64,000 nucleotides of DNA from contig NZ_CP049258.1 of NCBI RefSeq assembly GCF_011046735.1, positions 6,156,001 to 6,220,000 on the forward strand, given 5' to 3'. The position numbers and the translations under genes are program-made. Positions 1 through 8,113 of the stretch are shown in pieces. Below the pieces are notes generated by a model, which was given only the letters and a program-made list of their open reading frames with translations, was not told where the DNA came from and did no database searches. The stretch's first letter is position 1; every line of letters starts with the position of its first letter. The DNA is from Nordella sp. HKS 07 (GTDB taxonomy: Bacteria > Pseudomonadota > Alphaproteobacteria > Rhizobiales > Aestuariivirgaceae).

Positions 1-76
1 GCACGCACGGACAGAACACGGTACAATTGCAGGACAGCACCAGCTCGCCTTTGATATGCCACGCTTCGCCTGCCAT
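1..76 (-). CDS. DUF1326 family protein, N-terminal fragment cut by the window edge
   Basis: Only the first 25 codons are inside the window. The start ATG (76-74) follows a GGGAGA ribosome binding site. The visible residues end in a cysteine-rich stretch (CNCTVFCPC at about residues 16-24), which is the N-terminal signature I associate with DUF1326. It starts 11 nt after the stop of the DUF2182 membrane gene and must be cotranscribed with it; these two domains are commonly encoded together. The Cys pattern suggests metal binding, but the function is unknown. Confidence 0.75.
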   Translation of the reverse strand, partial: MAGEAWHIKGELVLSCNCTVFCPCV

Positions 77-86
77 TACATTCTCC

Positions 87-833
87 CTAGACGATGATCA
101 GATAAATCCCCGCGCCGATGAGGCCGAGGCCAATTCCATAGGACAGCGCCTTGGGCTGCGGCATGGTTTTCTCCAGCACCATGACGAGCCCGATGAAGGC
201 CATCCAGACGATATTCATCAGTCCCGCCACGAAGCTGAGCATCATCAGAGCCCAGCAGCAACCGAAGCAGTTCACGCCCTGATCGATCCCCATGCGGAAG
301 ACGCCGAGCGGCCGGTCCGTCCAATGCGCCATGAAATACGGCATCGGCATGCGGCATTTACTGAGACAGGCATGTTTAAGCGTGGTGAACTGATAGGCCC
401 CGGCGCCGATGAACACGAGCGCCGCCCAGCGGCCCTCCAGCGCTCCGGTCTGGCCCGTTTTCATAAGCGCCCATTGCCCGACGGCCGCAGCCAAGGCGAA
501 GCTCAGCCAAATCGCGCCATAACCCGCCGCCAGCACCAATGGCGGCACGACTTTCATCTGTTTTGCCGCAGCAGCCTCAGCGATATCGAGATAGGCCGAG
601 ATCATCGGCACGGCGGACGGTGTCATCATCGCGAGCGTCATGGCGAGCCACATGGCCATCAACGGCATGAGGCCGGCCTGGGCCGATGGACCGCACAGTA
701 CGCTCACGATCCCGGCCAGCGTGCCCCCCGCCGCCATCCACAGATAGGCGCCGGACACCGCCAGAATGACCAGCAGGCAGAGCGCCATGACGAAGCGCGG
801 CCGGCTGGTCGATTGCCTGAGGATCATATCCAT
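87..833 (-). CDS. DUF2182 family integral membrane protein
   Basis: A 248-residue polytopic membrane protein with roughly six hydrophobic segments, beginning with one at about residues 14-35. The DUF2182 hallmark of Met-rich helices is visible (MAMWLAMTLAMMTP around residues 59-72), as is a second Met-rich helix near residue 180 with the motif CFGCCWALMM. Met and Cys residues within helices suggest binding of a soft metal such as copper; this is inference. It is directly upstream of a DUF1326 gene on the same strand (11 nt gap), so the two are probably one operon. The start at 833 has no strong Shine-Dalgarno; a second ATG lies two codons later. Confidence 0.85.
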   Translation of the reverse strand: MDMILRQSTSRPRFVMALCLLVILAVSGAYLWMAAGGTLAGIVSVLCGPSAQAGLMPLMAMWLAMTLAMMTPSAVPMISAYLDIAEAAAAKQMKVVPPLVLAAGYGAIWLSFALAAAVGQWALMKTGQTGALEGRWAALVFIGAGAYQFTTLKHACLSKCRMPMPYFMAHWTDRPLGVFRMGIDQGVNCFGCCWALMMLSFVAGLMNIVWMAFIGLVMVLEKTMPQPKALSYGIGLGLIGAGIYLIIV

Positions 834-898
834 GCCGCAACGCTACCGCGACATCGCTCGCTCTTGAAGAGCAAAGGCCACGACCGCATTGTGACCTT

Positions 899-2083
899 AT
901 GTCCAAGCTTCCCGATTTTGATGTGATCGTCGCCGGTGCCGGCCCCGCCGGTCTCGCCGCCGCCTGCCTTGCCGCCACACGCGGCTTCCGGACCGCCCTG
1001 ATCACCGGCCCCGGAGAGACGCAGCCCGATCCGCGCACGGTTGCCCTCATGATGCCGTCGCTCGCCGTGCTTGAGGACTGCGGCCAGTGGCCAGGCGACC
1101 TGAGGGAAAGCACGGCGCCCTTGCGCAAGCTCCGCCTCGTCGATGATACCGGCGCCCTCTTCCCGGCCCCCGAACTCGTCTTTTCCGCTCGAGAGGCAGG
1201 TCTCGATGCCTTCGGCTGGAACATCCCGCTCGCTCTGCTGAAGCCCAGGCTCGAAGCCAGGGCCAGCGAGCTCGGCGTTCATTTCCTTCGAGCCAGCGTT
1301 GCTGATTATGCAGCCGATGCGGAAGTCGCCAGTGTGACCCTGGACACCGGCGCTGCCGTCACAGCCGTGCTCGCCTTCGCCGCCGATGGGCGCAATTCCG
1401 CGCTGCGCCGCGCCGTCGGCATCGATATGGTCTCCTGGTCCTATGACCAGACCGCCATCGCCGTGAGCTTCGCCCATTCGCAGCCGCATCGCGACGTATC
1501 GACCGAGTATCACAAGCCGGCCGGCCCCTTCACAACCGTGCCCTTGCCGGGACGACGTTCCTCGCTGGTCTGGATGGAAAGGCCGCAACGCGCGGACGAG
1601 CTGATGCAGTTCGACGACAGGGCGCTCGCCGCCGAGATCCAGGCCATGTGCCATGGCGAACTCGGCCTCGTCGACGACATCGGCCCGCGCCGGTCCTTCC
1701 CCATGTCGGGCGCACGCGCCACAACCTTCGCCAGAAATCGCGTCATGCTGATCGGCGAGACCGCCCACACCGTGCCGCCGATCGGCGCCCAGGGCCTGAA
1801 CATGTCCTTCCGCGACGCGCATGACGCCGTCGCGCTCATCACGCAAGGCCGTGACAGGGGCGAGGATATCGCCGCCGCCAAGCTCCTCACCGATTATGAC
1901 CAGCGCCGTCAGCGCGATGTGCGCCCGCGCCAGACCGTCATCGACCTGATGAACCGCTCGCTGCTCTCCGCCTATCTGCCGCTGGAGGCCGGCCGCGCCG
2001 CCGGCCTCGCCGCGCTCGCGTCCTTCGGCCCGTTGCGCCGCTTCGCGATGAATGTGGGCCTCGGCGCTAGCCCTCCTGTATGA
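899..2083 (+). CDS. FAD-dependent monooxygenase, UbiH/COQ6 family
   Basis: A 394-residue group A flavoprotein hydroxylase. The N-terminal dinucleotide-binding motif GAGPAG is at residues 12-17, and the second FAD motif appears near residue 280 as GETAHTVPPIGAQGLNMS, typical of the ubiquinone hydroxylases UbiH/UbiF/COQ6. Length matches the family. The expected role is ring hydroxylation in ubiquinone biosynthesis; which ring position is modified cannot be decided, because alphaproteobacteria use several paralogues (UbiH, UbiL, UbiM). Its 3' end overlaps the convergent AEC transporter gene by 17 bp, an arrangement that allows antisense interference between the two messages. Confidence 0.85.
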   Translation: MSKLPDFDVIVAGAGPAGLAAACLAATRGFRTALITGPGETQPDPRTVALMMPSLAVLEDCGQWPGDLRESTAPLRKLRLVDDTGALFPAPELVFSAREAGLDAFGWNIPLALLKPRLEARASELGVHFLRASVADYAADAEVASVTLDTGAAVTAVLAFAADGRNSALRRAVGIDMVSWSYDQTAIAVSFAHSQPHRDVSTEYHKPAGPFTTVPLPGRRSSLVWMERPQRADELMQFDDRALAAEIQAMCHGELGLVDDIGPRRSFPMSGARATTFARNRVMLIGETAHTVPPIGAQGLNMSFRDAHDAVALITQGRDRGEDIAAAKLLTDYDQRRQRDVRPRQTVIDLMNRSLLSAYLPLEAGRAAGLAALASFGPLRRFAMNVGLGASPPV

Positions 2084-3014
2084 CATAGATCAGCAAGGGA
2101 ATTGTGACGGCCGAGATGATGGTGGTGATCAGCACCGCAGTGGATGAACCCTCTATATAGGCCTTGTATTGGCTGGCCAGGATGAAGGCATTGGAGGCGG
2201 TCGGCAGGGCTGCCATCATCAGCGCCACATCGCGCCAGAGAGGATCGAGTCCGGGCACGAAGAAGCTCAAAGCGACGAAGGCGAGCAAAGGCTGTAGCAG
2301 CGTCTTCATGCCGACGACGAACGGCATTTCGCGACCGATGCCACCGAACTGGCGGGCGCCTACCGTGACTCCGAGCGCGAACAAGGCCACGGGCCCGGCC
2401 GAATTCATGAGCATGGTGAGGATGGTGCCGAGTGCGCCCGGCGCCTTGAAGGACAAGGCCGAGGCAATGCCGCCCAGGATCGTGGCAACGATGAAGGGAT
2501 GGCCGAAAACCTGCTTGAGGATGCGCAGCGCGATCTCGCCCCAATGCGCCTCCTCGTTGCGTTCATGACCGAGCGTGGCCAGAAAGGCGGTGAGGGTGAA
2601 TTGCGCCGTGCAGTCGAAGCAGAAGACGAGTGCTGCGGGAACCGCCGCCTCCGGCCCGAAGAAGGCGATCGCCAGTGGCAGGCCCATATAGCCGACGTTG
2701 CCATAGCTCGCCGCCGTGCCCTGCAGCGCCGCCACCTTGAAGGTGAAGCCGAGGAGACGCTAGGAGACAAGAAATACGGCAAGGAAAGCGACGACCGTCG
2801 CCGAGGTCGTCGCGGTGACGTAAGGCCAATCGATGAGTTGCTCGAAAGGCGCAGCCGCCACGACCAGGAAGATCAGGGCCGGCAGAGCGAACCAGATGAG
2901 GAAGATATTGAGCCACTGGAGGCCCGCCTCGCCGACCGACCAGATGCGGGCGGCGGCGACGCCCAGCGCCACCAGGCCGAAAAACGGCAAGGCTAGATCG
3001 AGAATCGCGGCCAA
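2067..3014 (-). pseudogene. AEC (auxin efflux carrier) family transporter interrupted by an in-frame TAG
   Basis: Reading from a TTG start at 3014, which has a good AAGGGAG ribosome binding site 5 nt upstream, the frame gives 84 residues typical of an AEC/PIN-type permease N-terminus. It meets TAG at 2762-2760, then continues in the same frame with CGT CTC CTC GGC for 231 more codons. The second part contains the family's conserved YGNVGYMGLPLA segment and the C-terminal membrane helices. Total length (about 315 residues) equals a complete AEC transporter, so nothing but the stop is wrong. The stop probably replaces a Trp (TGG) or Gln (CAG) codon in the third membrane segment. A sequencing error or recent nonsense mutation is likeliest; suppression cannot be excluded. 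Confidence 0.8.
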
Positions 3015-3117
3015 GTACGCTCCCTTGAAGTGATTGATTTATGGGACGTAATTCCCCGTCCAACAAGCGACTTCCTAGCCTCTTGCCTTCCGCGCCAAGG
3101 CGCGTCATTTAGGGGCC

Positions 3118-3459
3118 ATGACGGGCGCAATTCCTCTGGCGAAATTTCGGATCGGGCAAGTGGTCAAACACCGCTTGTTCCCGTTTCGCGGCGTCATTTT
3201 CGATGTCGATCCGGTCTTCAACAACACCGAGGAATGGTGGTTGTCCATTCCGGAAGACATCAGGCCGCGCAAGGACCAGCCCTTCTATCATCTCTTCGCC
3301 GAGAACGAAGAAACCGAATATGTCGCCTATGTTTCCGAGCAGAATTTGCTCGATGACGGCTCCGGCGAACCCATTCGGCATCCGCAGATCCGCGAATTCT
3401 TCGAAGGCTTCGATTCCAAGAACAGCCGTTACCGGCTGCGCGACGCGCGCCGGCATTGA
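3118..3459 (+). CDS. hspQ: heat shock protein HspQ (YccV-like, hemimethylated-DNA-binding fold)
   Basis: The 113-residue product matches HspQ over its whole length: the FRIGQVVKHRLFPFRGVIFDVDP start of the domain (residues 9-31), the EEWW segment, and the central stretch RPRKDQPFYHLFAENE followed by YVAYVSEQNLL. HspQ acts in the cytoplasm as a specificity-enhancing partner of Lon and is degraded itself. It is divergent from the AEC gene, with a 103-bp intergenic space that must hold both promoters. No clear heat-shock promoter could be assigned by eye. Confidence 0.93.
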   Translation: MTGAIPLAKFRIGQVVKHRLFPFRGVIFDVDPVFNNTEEWWLSIPEDIRPRKDQPFYHLFAENEETEYVAYVSEQNLLDDGSGEPIRHPQIREFFEGFDSKNSRYRLRDARRH

Positions 3460-3539
3460 GATTGGGCCGCCGGCCATGATTTCGGTCGGTTTGCCAACCA
3501 AATCTCTGTGACCTGAGCCGGGCTCCGGGCGAATCGCTC

Positions 3540-3708
3540 GATCATGATGAGTTTGGATCGAATCGATCCAAACTCATAAACGTGATCGATTCTTATATTT
3601 TAGCGCGGGATTCTTGCGAAAAACCGGTGTCCACTTTTTCGCATCCCGCGCTGGAGCGAATCCCGCCAAAGTTGCGGGCTTGGCGATAAGGATTGGCTCC
3701 AACATGCT
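3540..3708. repeat. composite RIME-like intergenic palindrome element
   Basis: Three adjacent inverted-repeat modules fill the gap after hspQ. Module 1 (3540-3594) begins GATCATGAT, contains the palindrome GAGTTTGGATCG/CGATCCAAACTC, and ends ATAAACGTGATCGA. Module 2 (3604-3652) is an imperfect hairpin around GAAAAACCGGTGTCCAC. Module 3 (3648-3708) has nested arms GCCAA/TTGGC followed by GGCGATAAG. The same modules recur at 5521, 14906, 24051, 57634, 60685 and 61485. The mosaic structure resembles the Rhizobium-specific intergenic mosaic elements. Confidence 0.7.
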
Positions 3709-3727
3709 AATTTGGCGCGCTTGATCA

Positions 3728-5521
3728 ATGAATATGATGAAGACCTGGATTTCCGGCGTCCTTCTCGCGGCAGTGCTGGGCATCGTGCCCGCCGCCGCCG
3801 AGCCCCGCCACGGCATCGCCATGCATGGCGATGCCGCCTTGCCGGCGGACTTCAAATCGCTCCCCTACGCCAATCCCGACGCGCCCAAGGGCGGCATCTT
3901 CCGCCAGGCTGTCACCGGCAGCTTCGACAGCGTCAACCCCTTCATCGTGAAGGGCCAGAAGGCGGTGAGTATCAGCACCTATGTCTTCGAAAGCATGATG
4001 AGCCGGAACTACGGCGAGGCTTTCTCCGTCTATGGTCTCCTGGCCGAAAGCATCGATGTCAGCCCCGACCGCAACAAGGTGACCTTCGTCCTCAGGCCCG
4101 AGGCGCGTTTTTCCGACGGCACGCCGGTGACCTCGGCCGATGTCGCCTTTTCGCTCGCAATTCTGCGCGACCACGGCCTGCCGCGCTTCAAGACCTATTA
4201 CTCCAAGATCAGGACACTCGAAACGCCGGATGCCCGCACCATCGTGATGACGCAGGACGAAGGTGACCGCGAATTGCCGCTGATCATGGGCCTCATGCCG
4301 ATCCTGCCCAAGCATTACTGGGAGAAGCGGAATTTCGAGGCGAGCACACTCGATCCGATCATGGGGTCGGGCCCCTATGTATTTGCCGGTATCGAGCCCG
4401 GCGAGCGCATCTCGCTCAAGAAGAATCCGGATTACTGGGGCAAGGATGTCCCGCTCAATCGCGGCGTGTGGAATTTCGACGAGGTGCGTTTCGATTATTT
4501 CCGCGACCACAATTCGGCTTTCGAAGCCTTCAAGAAGGGGCTCGCCGACATCCGGGTGGAAACCGACCCGACGCGCTGGACCTATGGCTATGATTTCCCG
4601 GCCGTTGCCGAGGGTCGGGTCATCCGTGAACGGATTGAACAGCAGACGCCCGCCGCCGCCTCGGGCTTCGCCTTCAACACACGCATTCCCCTCTTCGAGG
4701 ATCCGAAGGTGCGCCGGGCGCTGACCGAGGCATTCGATTTCGAATGGCTGAATGACAATCTCCTGTATGGCCTCTATCGCCGAACCCAGGGTTATTATTC
4801 GGGCTCGGAGCTTTCCTATCTGGGGCATTCCGCCGACGCACGCGAGATGGCGTTGCTCGGCACCGATGCGTCGCGCATCGATCCGCGCATTCTCGACGGC
4901 ACCTATGTATTGCCCAGGACCGACGGGTCGGGACGCGACCGCAAGGTGTTGCGCGGCACCGTGACCTTGTTGAAGGAAGCCGGTTGGGAAATCCGCGACG
5001 GCGCATTGGTCAACATCAAGACCAATGCTCCCTTCACCTTTACCATCTCCTGCCTCACCCGCGAGCAGGAGAAGATTGCGCTGCACTACCAGCGCACGCT
5101 GAAGCAGATCGGCATCGACGTGCGCATCCGCCAGGTGGATTCCGCCCAGTTCCAGCGCATGCTCGACACGTACGAATTCGATATGCTGCCGGTGATGTGG
5201 TACAATTCGCTGTCTCCCGGCAATGAGCAGGATTTCTACTACGGCAGCGCCGGCCGCACAGTGCCGGGGACCCGCAACTACCCCGGCATCGCCGATCCGG
5301 CCGTCGACCGCATGATCGCCGCACTCCTGTCCGCCACCACACGCGAGGACTTCGTCTCGGCCGTGCGCGCGCTCGACCGGCTCCTGGTCAGCGGCTTCTA
5401 TATCGTGCCCTTCTATGATTCAGGCGGCCAGTGGGTGGCGCGCTGGGACACCATCGGCCGTCCCAAGCAGCCCCCCCTTCCGGGTTTCGAAGGCACTGCG
5501 CTATGGTACGCGAAGCCGTAA
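3728..5521 (+). CDS. periplasmic extracellular solute-binding protein, family 5 (oligopeptide/YejA-like)
   Basis: A 597-residue binding protein with a signal peptide (charged MNMMKT, hydrophobic core to about residue 20, probable cleavage after AAAE). SBP_bac_5 features include GGIFRQAVTG near residue 55, the DGTPVTSADVAFSL motif near 130 and GSGPYVFAGIEPGERISLKKNPDYWG near 213, which is typical of the dipeptide/oligopeptide group. The N-terminal HGIAMHGDAALP and the overall length are most like YejA of the microcin C transporter. No permease or ATPase genes are adjacent, so it is an orphan or serves a transporter encoded elsewhere. The gene is flanked on both sides by palindromic repeat modules. 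Confidence 0.88.
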   Translation: MNMMKTWISGVLLAAVLGIVPAAAEPRHGIAMHGDAALPADFKSLPYANPDAPKGGIFRQAVTGSFDSVNPFIVKGQKAVSISTYVFESMMSRNYGEAFSVYGLLAESIDVSPDRNKVTFVLRPEARFSDGTPVTSADVAFSLAILRDHGLPRFKTYYSKIRTLETPDARTIVMTQDEGDRELPLIMGLMPILPKHYWEKRNFEASTLDPIMGSGPYVFAGIEPGERISLKKNPDYWGKDVPLNRGVWNFDEVRFDYFRDHNSAFEAFKKGLADIRVETDPTRWTYGYDFPAVAEGRVIRERIEQQTPAAASGFAFNTRIPLFEDPKVRRALTEAFDFEWLNDNLLYGLYRRTQGYYSGSELSYLGHSADAREMALLGTDASRIDPRILDGTYVLPRTDGSGRDRKVLRGTVTLLKEAGWEIRDGALVNIKTNAPFTFTISCLTREQEKIALHYQRTLKQIGIDVRIRQVDSAQFQRMLDTYEFDMLPVMWYNSLSPGNEQDFYYGSAGRTVPGTRNYPGIADPAVDRMIAALLSATTREDFVSAVRALDRLLVSGFYIVPFYDSGGQWVARWDTIGRPKQPPLPGFEGTALWYAKP

Positions 5522-5578
5522 CAGGAACGCCTCCCGCCAAGGTTGTCCGACCCTGGCGATAAGAACGCGTTCGAATTG
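5521..5578. repeat. palindromic repeat module (GGCGATAAG type)
   Basis: An inverted repeat with outer arms GAACGC/GCGTTC and inner arms GCCA/TGGC, followed by GGCGATAAG. It is the same module as 3648-3708 and, on the opposite strand, 14962-15020. It sits between the binding-protein gene and the SHMT-like gene and could act as a transcriptional or mRNA-stability boundary. Confidence 0.55.
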
Positions 5579-5601
5579 TAGATCCGAAGGGGCCCCTTGC
5601 C

Positions 5602-6936
5602 ATGACCGTCCAGCCGATCGCACAGAAATCCTGGCTCCCGGCCGATTGCGCCACGGTGATCGAGGGGATCGAGAGCGCGCTCGGAGGCCTGAACGATCCG
5701 GCGGCGATCGAAGCCCGGCTGATGCGGCTGATCGATGATCATGAGCGCCACATGGACCGGGAATCGATCGGCCTCAATGCCGGCACCAATGTGATGAATC
5801 CGCGCGCCGCGGCGCTGCTCGCCCGCTCCCTCGGCAACCGCCCGAGCCTCGGTTATCCCGGCGACAAATACGAGATGGGCATGGAATATGCCGAGGAGAT
5901 CGAGGTCATCGCCGAGGATCTGGCGAAGCGCCTCTTCGCCGCTCCTTTCGCCGAAATCCGCGTCGGGTCGGGCGCGCTCGCCAATCTCTACAGCTTCATG
6001 GCGACGGCAAAGTCGGGCGACAGCATCATGGCCTTTACGGGCGAGATGGGCGGTCATGTCACGCATCACAAGGACGGCGCCGCCGGCCTCTATGGTCTCG
6101 TGACCCATCCCGTGCCGCATGACGGGGAGCGCATGACGGTCGATCTCGACCGGCTGCGCGCCGATGCCAGGCGCCTCAGGCCTAAGCTCATCACCGTCGC
6201 GGGCTCCCTCTGCCTCTATCCCTATCCGGTCCGCGAGATGCGTCAGATCTGCGACGAGGTCGGCGCTTACCTTCTTTATGACGCGGCCCATATGGGCGGT
6301 CTCATCGCCGGCAGGCATTTCCAGGCTCCGCTGGCCGAAGGCGCCCATCTCATGACCATGTCCACCTACAAGGCCTTTGGCGGCCCGCCATCCGGCCTCA
6401 TCCTTTCCAGCGACGCCGAGCTCGCCCGACGTCTCGACCAGATCGCCTATCCGGGCCTCACCGCCAATTTCGATCTCGGCAAGACCGCCGCGCTGGCGCT
6501 TTCCATCCTCGATCTAATCGCCCATGGCGAGGCCTATGCGGCGCAAGCCATCGCCAATGCGAATGCCCTGGGTACGCAGCTGGAAAAGCATGGCATCAAG
6601 GTGCATCGCGCCCAAGGCCGCGACGCGACCGAGAGCCATCACCTCGCCTTGCCGGCCCAGCCCTATGGCGGCGGACAGTCGACCTCCAAGCATCTGGCGC
6701 GCGCCAATATCCTGCTCTGCGGCATCGGCCTGCCCGTCGCTCCCGTCGCCGGCGATCTCAACGGCATCCGCATCGGCACTCAGGAAGTGACGCGCTTCGG
6801 CATGAAGGAAGACGCCATGGCCGAGATCGCCTGGCTGATGTCCAAGGTGATGGTCAAGGGCGAAGCGCCCGAAAAGGTCCGCTCCGAGGTCGTTGCTTTC
6901 CGTCAACACTATCAAACCATGAGCTATGTGAGATGA
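5602..6936 (+). CDS. SHMT-like PLP-dependent enzyme (divergent GlyA paralogue)
   Basis: A 444-residue fold type I PLP protein related to serine hydroxymethyltransferase: SIGLNAGTNVMNP and LGNRPSLGYPGDKYEMGMEYAEEIE near the N-terminus, GSGALANLYSFMA for the phosphate region, and DAAHMGGLIAG for the cofactor-binding Asp and the SHMT AH-GL signature. The PLP lysine lies in MSTYKAFGGPPSG, whereas canonical GlyA has TTTHK-LRGPRGG. The His before the Lys is therefore Tyr, and the loop differs. It is unlikely to be the main GlyA; activity on an alpha-methyl or beta-hydroxy amino acid is possible but not shown. It overlaps the DsbA-like gene downstream (ATGA), so the two are translationally coupled. 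Confidence 0.75.
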   Translation: MTVQPIAQKSWLPADCATVIEGIESALGGLNDPAAIEARLMRLIDDHERHMDRESIGLNAGTNVMNPRAAALLARSLGNRPSLGYPGDKYEMGMEYAEEIEVIAEDLAKRLFAAPFAEIRVGSGALANLYSFMATAKSGDSIMAFTGEMGGHVTHHKDGAAGLYGLVTHPVPHDGERMTVDLDRLRADARRLRPKLITVAGSLCLYPYPVREMRQICDEVGAYLLYDAAHMGGLIAGRHFQAPLAEGAHLMTMSTYKAFGGPPSGLILSSDAELARRLDQIAYPGLTANFDLGKTAALALSILDLIAHGEAYAAQAIANANALGTQLEKHGIKVHRAQGRDATESHHLALPAQPYGGGQSTSKHLARANILLCGIGLPVAPVAGDLNGIRIGTQEVTRFGMKEDAMAEIAWLMSKVMVKGEAPEKVRSEVVAFRQHYQTMSYVR

Positions 6937-7577
6937 GCACGCCTGTCGTCATCGACGTCGTATCCGATGTCGTCTGTCCCTGGTGCTATGTCGGCAAGAA
7001 GCGCCTCGAAGCCGCGATGCGCATGCTGCCCGAGCAGAATTTCGCGGTCTTCTGGCGACCCTTCCAGCTCGATCCCACGATCCCCAAGGAGGGCCTGCCG
7101 CGCAAGACCTATCTCGAGCGCAAATTCGGCAATCTGGAGCGCCTGGCCCAGACCCACGCGCAACTGGTCGAGATCGGCAAGGCCGAGGGCATTGCCTTCG
7201 CGTTCGAAAGAATCACCCGCTCGCCCAACACGCTCGACGCCCATCGCCTGATCCGCTGGGCGCAGGAGGCCGGCAAGCAGACCGAGATGGTCGATCGCCT
7301 TTTCGCCCTCTATTTCGCCGAGGGCGCCGATATCGGGAACCACGAGGTCTTGATCAAGGCGGCGGTGGATGTGGGCCTCGACGGCGCGCTCGTTACCCAG
7401 CTTCTTGCCACCGGAGCCGACCTCGATCCGGTCATTGCCGAGATCAATGCCGCCGGCAAGATGGGCATCACCGGCGTGCCGACCTTCATCTTCGCCAGCC
7501 GCTACGCCATCTCGGGCGCGCATCCCGCCGAGACGATCAAGAAGGCCATCGAGCAGAACGCATTAACGAATCATTAA
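6933..7577 (+). CDS. DsbA family oxidoreductase (FrnE-like)
   Basis: A 214-residue thioredoxin-fold protein with the redox motif CPWC at residues 15-18, after the first beta strand (VVIDVVSDVVCPWC). The alpha-helical insert includes SPNTLDAHRLI, the FrnE/HCCA-isomerase signature, and the cis-proline loop is GITGVPTFIF near residue 176. No signal peptide is present, so it acts in the cytoplasm. FrnE relatives are thiol-disulfide oxidoreductases linked to oxidative stress. The start codon overlaps the stop of the SHMT-like gene, so the pair is one operon. Confidence 0.88.
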   Translation: MSTPVVIDVVSDVVCPWCYVGKKRLEAAMRMLPEQNFAVFWRPFQLDPTIPKEGLPRKTYLERKFGNLERLAQTHAQLVEIGKAEGIAFAFERITRSPNTLDAHRLIRWAQEAGKQTEMVDRLFALYFAEGADIGNHEVLIKAAVDVGLDGALVTQLLATGADLDPVIAEINAAGKMGITGVPTFIFASRYAISGAHPAETIKKAIEQNALTNH

Positions 7578-7621
7578 TGGATGTGGCACAACCTAAGGAC
7601 GGGGCACGGGGAGAATTTGCC

Positions 7622-7735
7622 ATGTCGTCCATAGCATTCCTGATCGGCGCCATCGCTGTGACGGTCGTCGGCAATCTGGTCCTGCTGCGGTATCAGCTGA
7701 CGCGTCCGCTCGATCCGAAAGCGCTGGACGAATAA
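7622..7735 (+). CDS. small single-helix membrane protein (37 residues)
   Basis: The ATG at 7622 has a GGGGAGA ribosome binding site at the proper distance, 45 nt after the DsbA-like gene. The peptide starts MSSIAFLIGAIAVTVVGNLV, one hydrophobic helix of about 20 residues, followed by a basic and polar tail ending LDPKALDE. Small one-pass proteins of this type are common and usually unannotated. It may be cotranscribed with the SHMT-like/DsbA-like pair. No function can be assigned. Confidence 0.55.
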   Translation: MSSIAFLIGAIAVTVVGNLVLLRYQLTRPLDPKALDE

Positions 7736-7748
7736 GGCCTCGGCCAAA

Positions 7749-7900
7749 TCAGGCTGCCAGCTTCACCAGTTAGATTATGACCTGACGGGCGCCTTTGAGG
7801 TGGTCTTTCGGCGTATGTCGGTTGCGCATGACCACCAGCTTCTTCGGATTGCCAAACTGATCGCCGCGGAAGCCAGCGAAGCACCCATACGGGCTCGAAA
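7749..7900 (-). pseudogene. decayed copy of the mfd 3' end
   Basis: Read on the minus strand this stretch encodes GFRGDQFGNPKKLV, then RNRHTPKDHLKGARQVII, a stop, and LVKLAA followed by a stop. The intact Mfd C-terminus contains GFRGDQVGNPKKLV and DTPEDRLKGARQ and ends MVKLAA. A 74-bp piece is missing at the point where the short repeat CAGCTTC/GAGCTTC occurs in mfd (about 8199-8270), consistent with slippage deletion. The fragment lies 213 bp beyond the true mfd stop and carries an internal TAG, so it is not functional. Confidence 0.85.
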
Positions 7901-8113
7901 CGTCGCCGAAAATGCAGGAAGCCCTCCTCCGGGCCTGTCCGCGCGAGATACAGCGTAGATACAGGGAAAACGCGAAAATGCGACCTTTCCGAATCTCGGT
8001 CCTCAGAAATGATCTTGCGATCGCAGAGGCTTGCGCGTTGCAGAGTGGTCGCCCCGGCAGGGATGAAAAGAACCCTCCGGCAGGGAAGCTGCTTCGGGCA
8101 TATTTATCTCGCG
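7901..8113. other. non-coding spacer between the mfd fragment and mfd
   Basis: I see no convincing coding sequence, tRNA or terminator here. The segment separates the decayed mfd 3' copy from the functional mfd stop codon and is probably the inserted or rearranged DNA that accompanied the duplication. Confidence 0.4.

Noticed and set aside
824-2086. Long minus-strand open frame opposite the UbiH-type gene
   Set aside because: The plus-strand gene has clear FAD motifs; the antisense frame is His/Gly/Arg-rich with no domain and results from GC-rich codon use.
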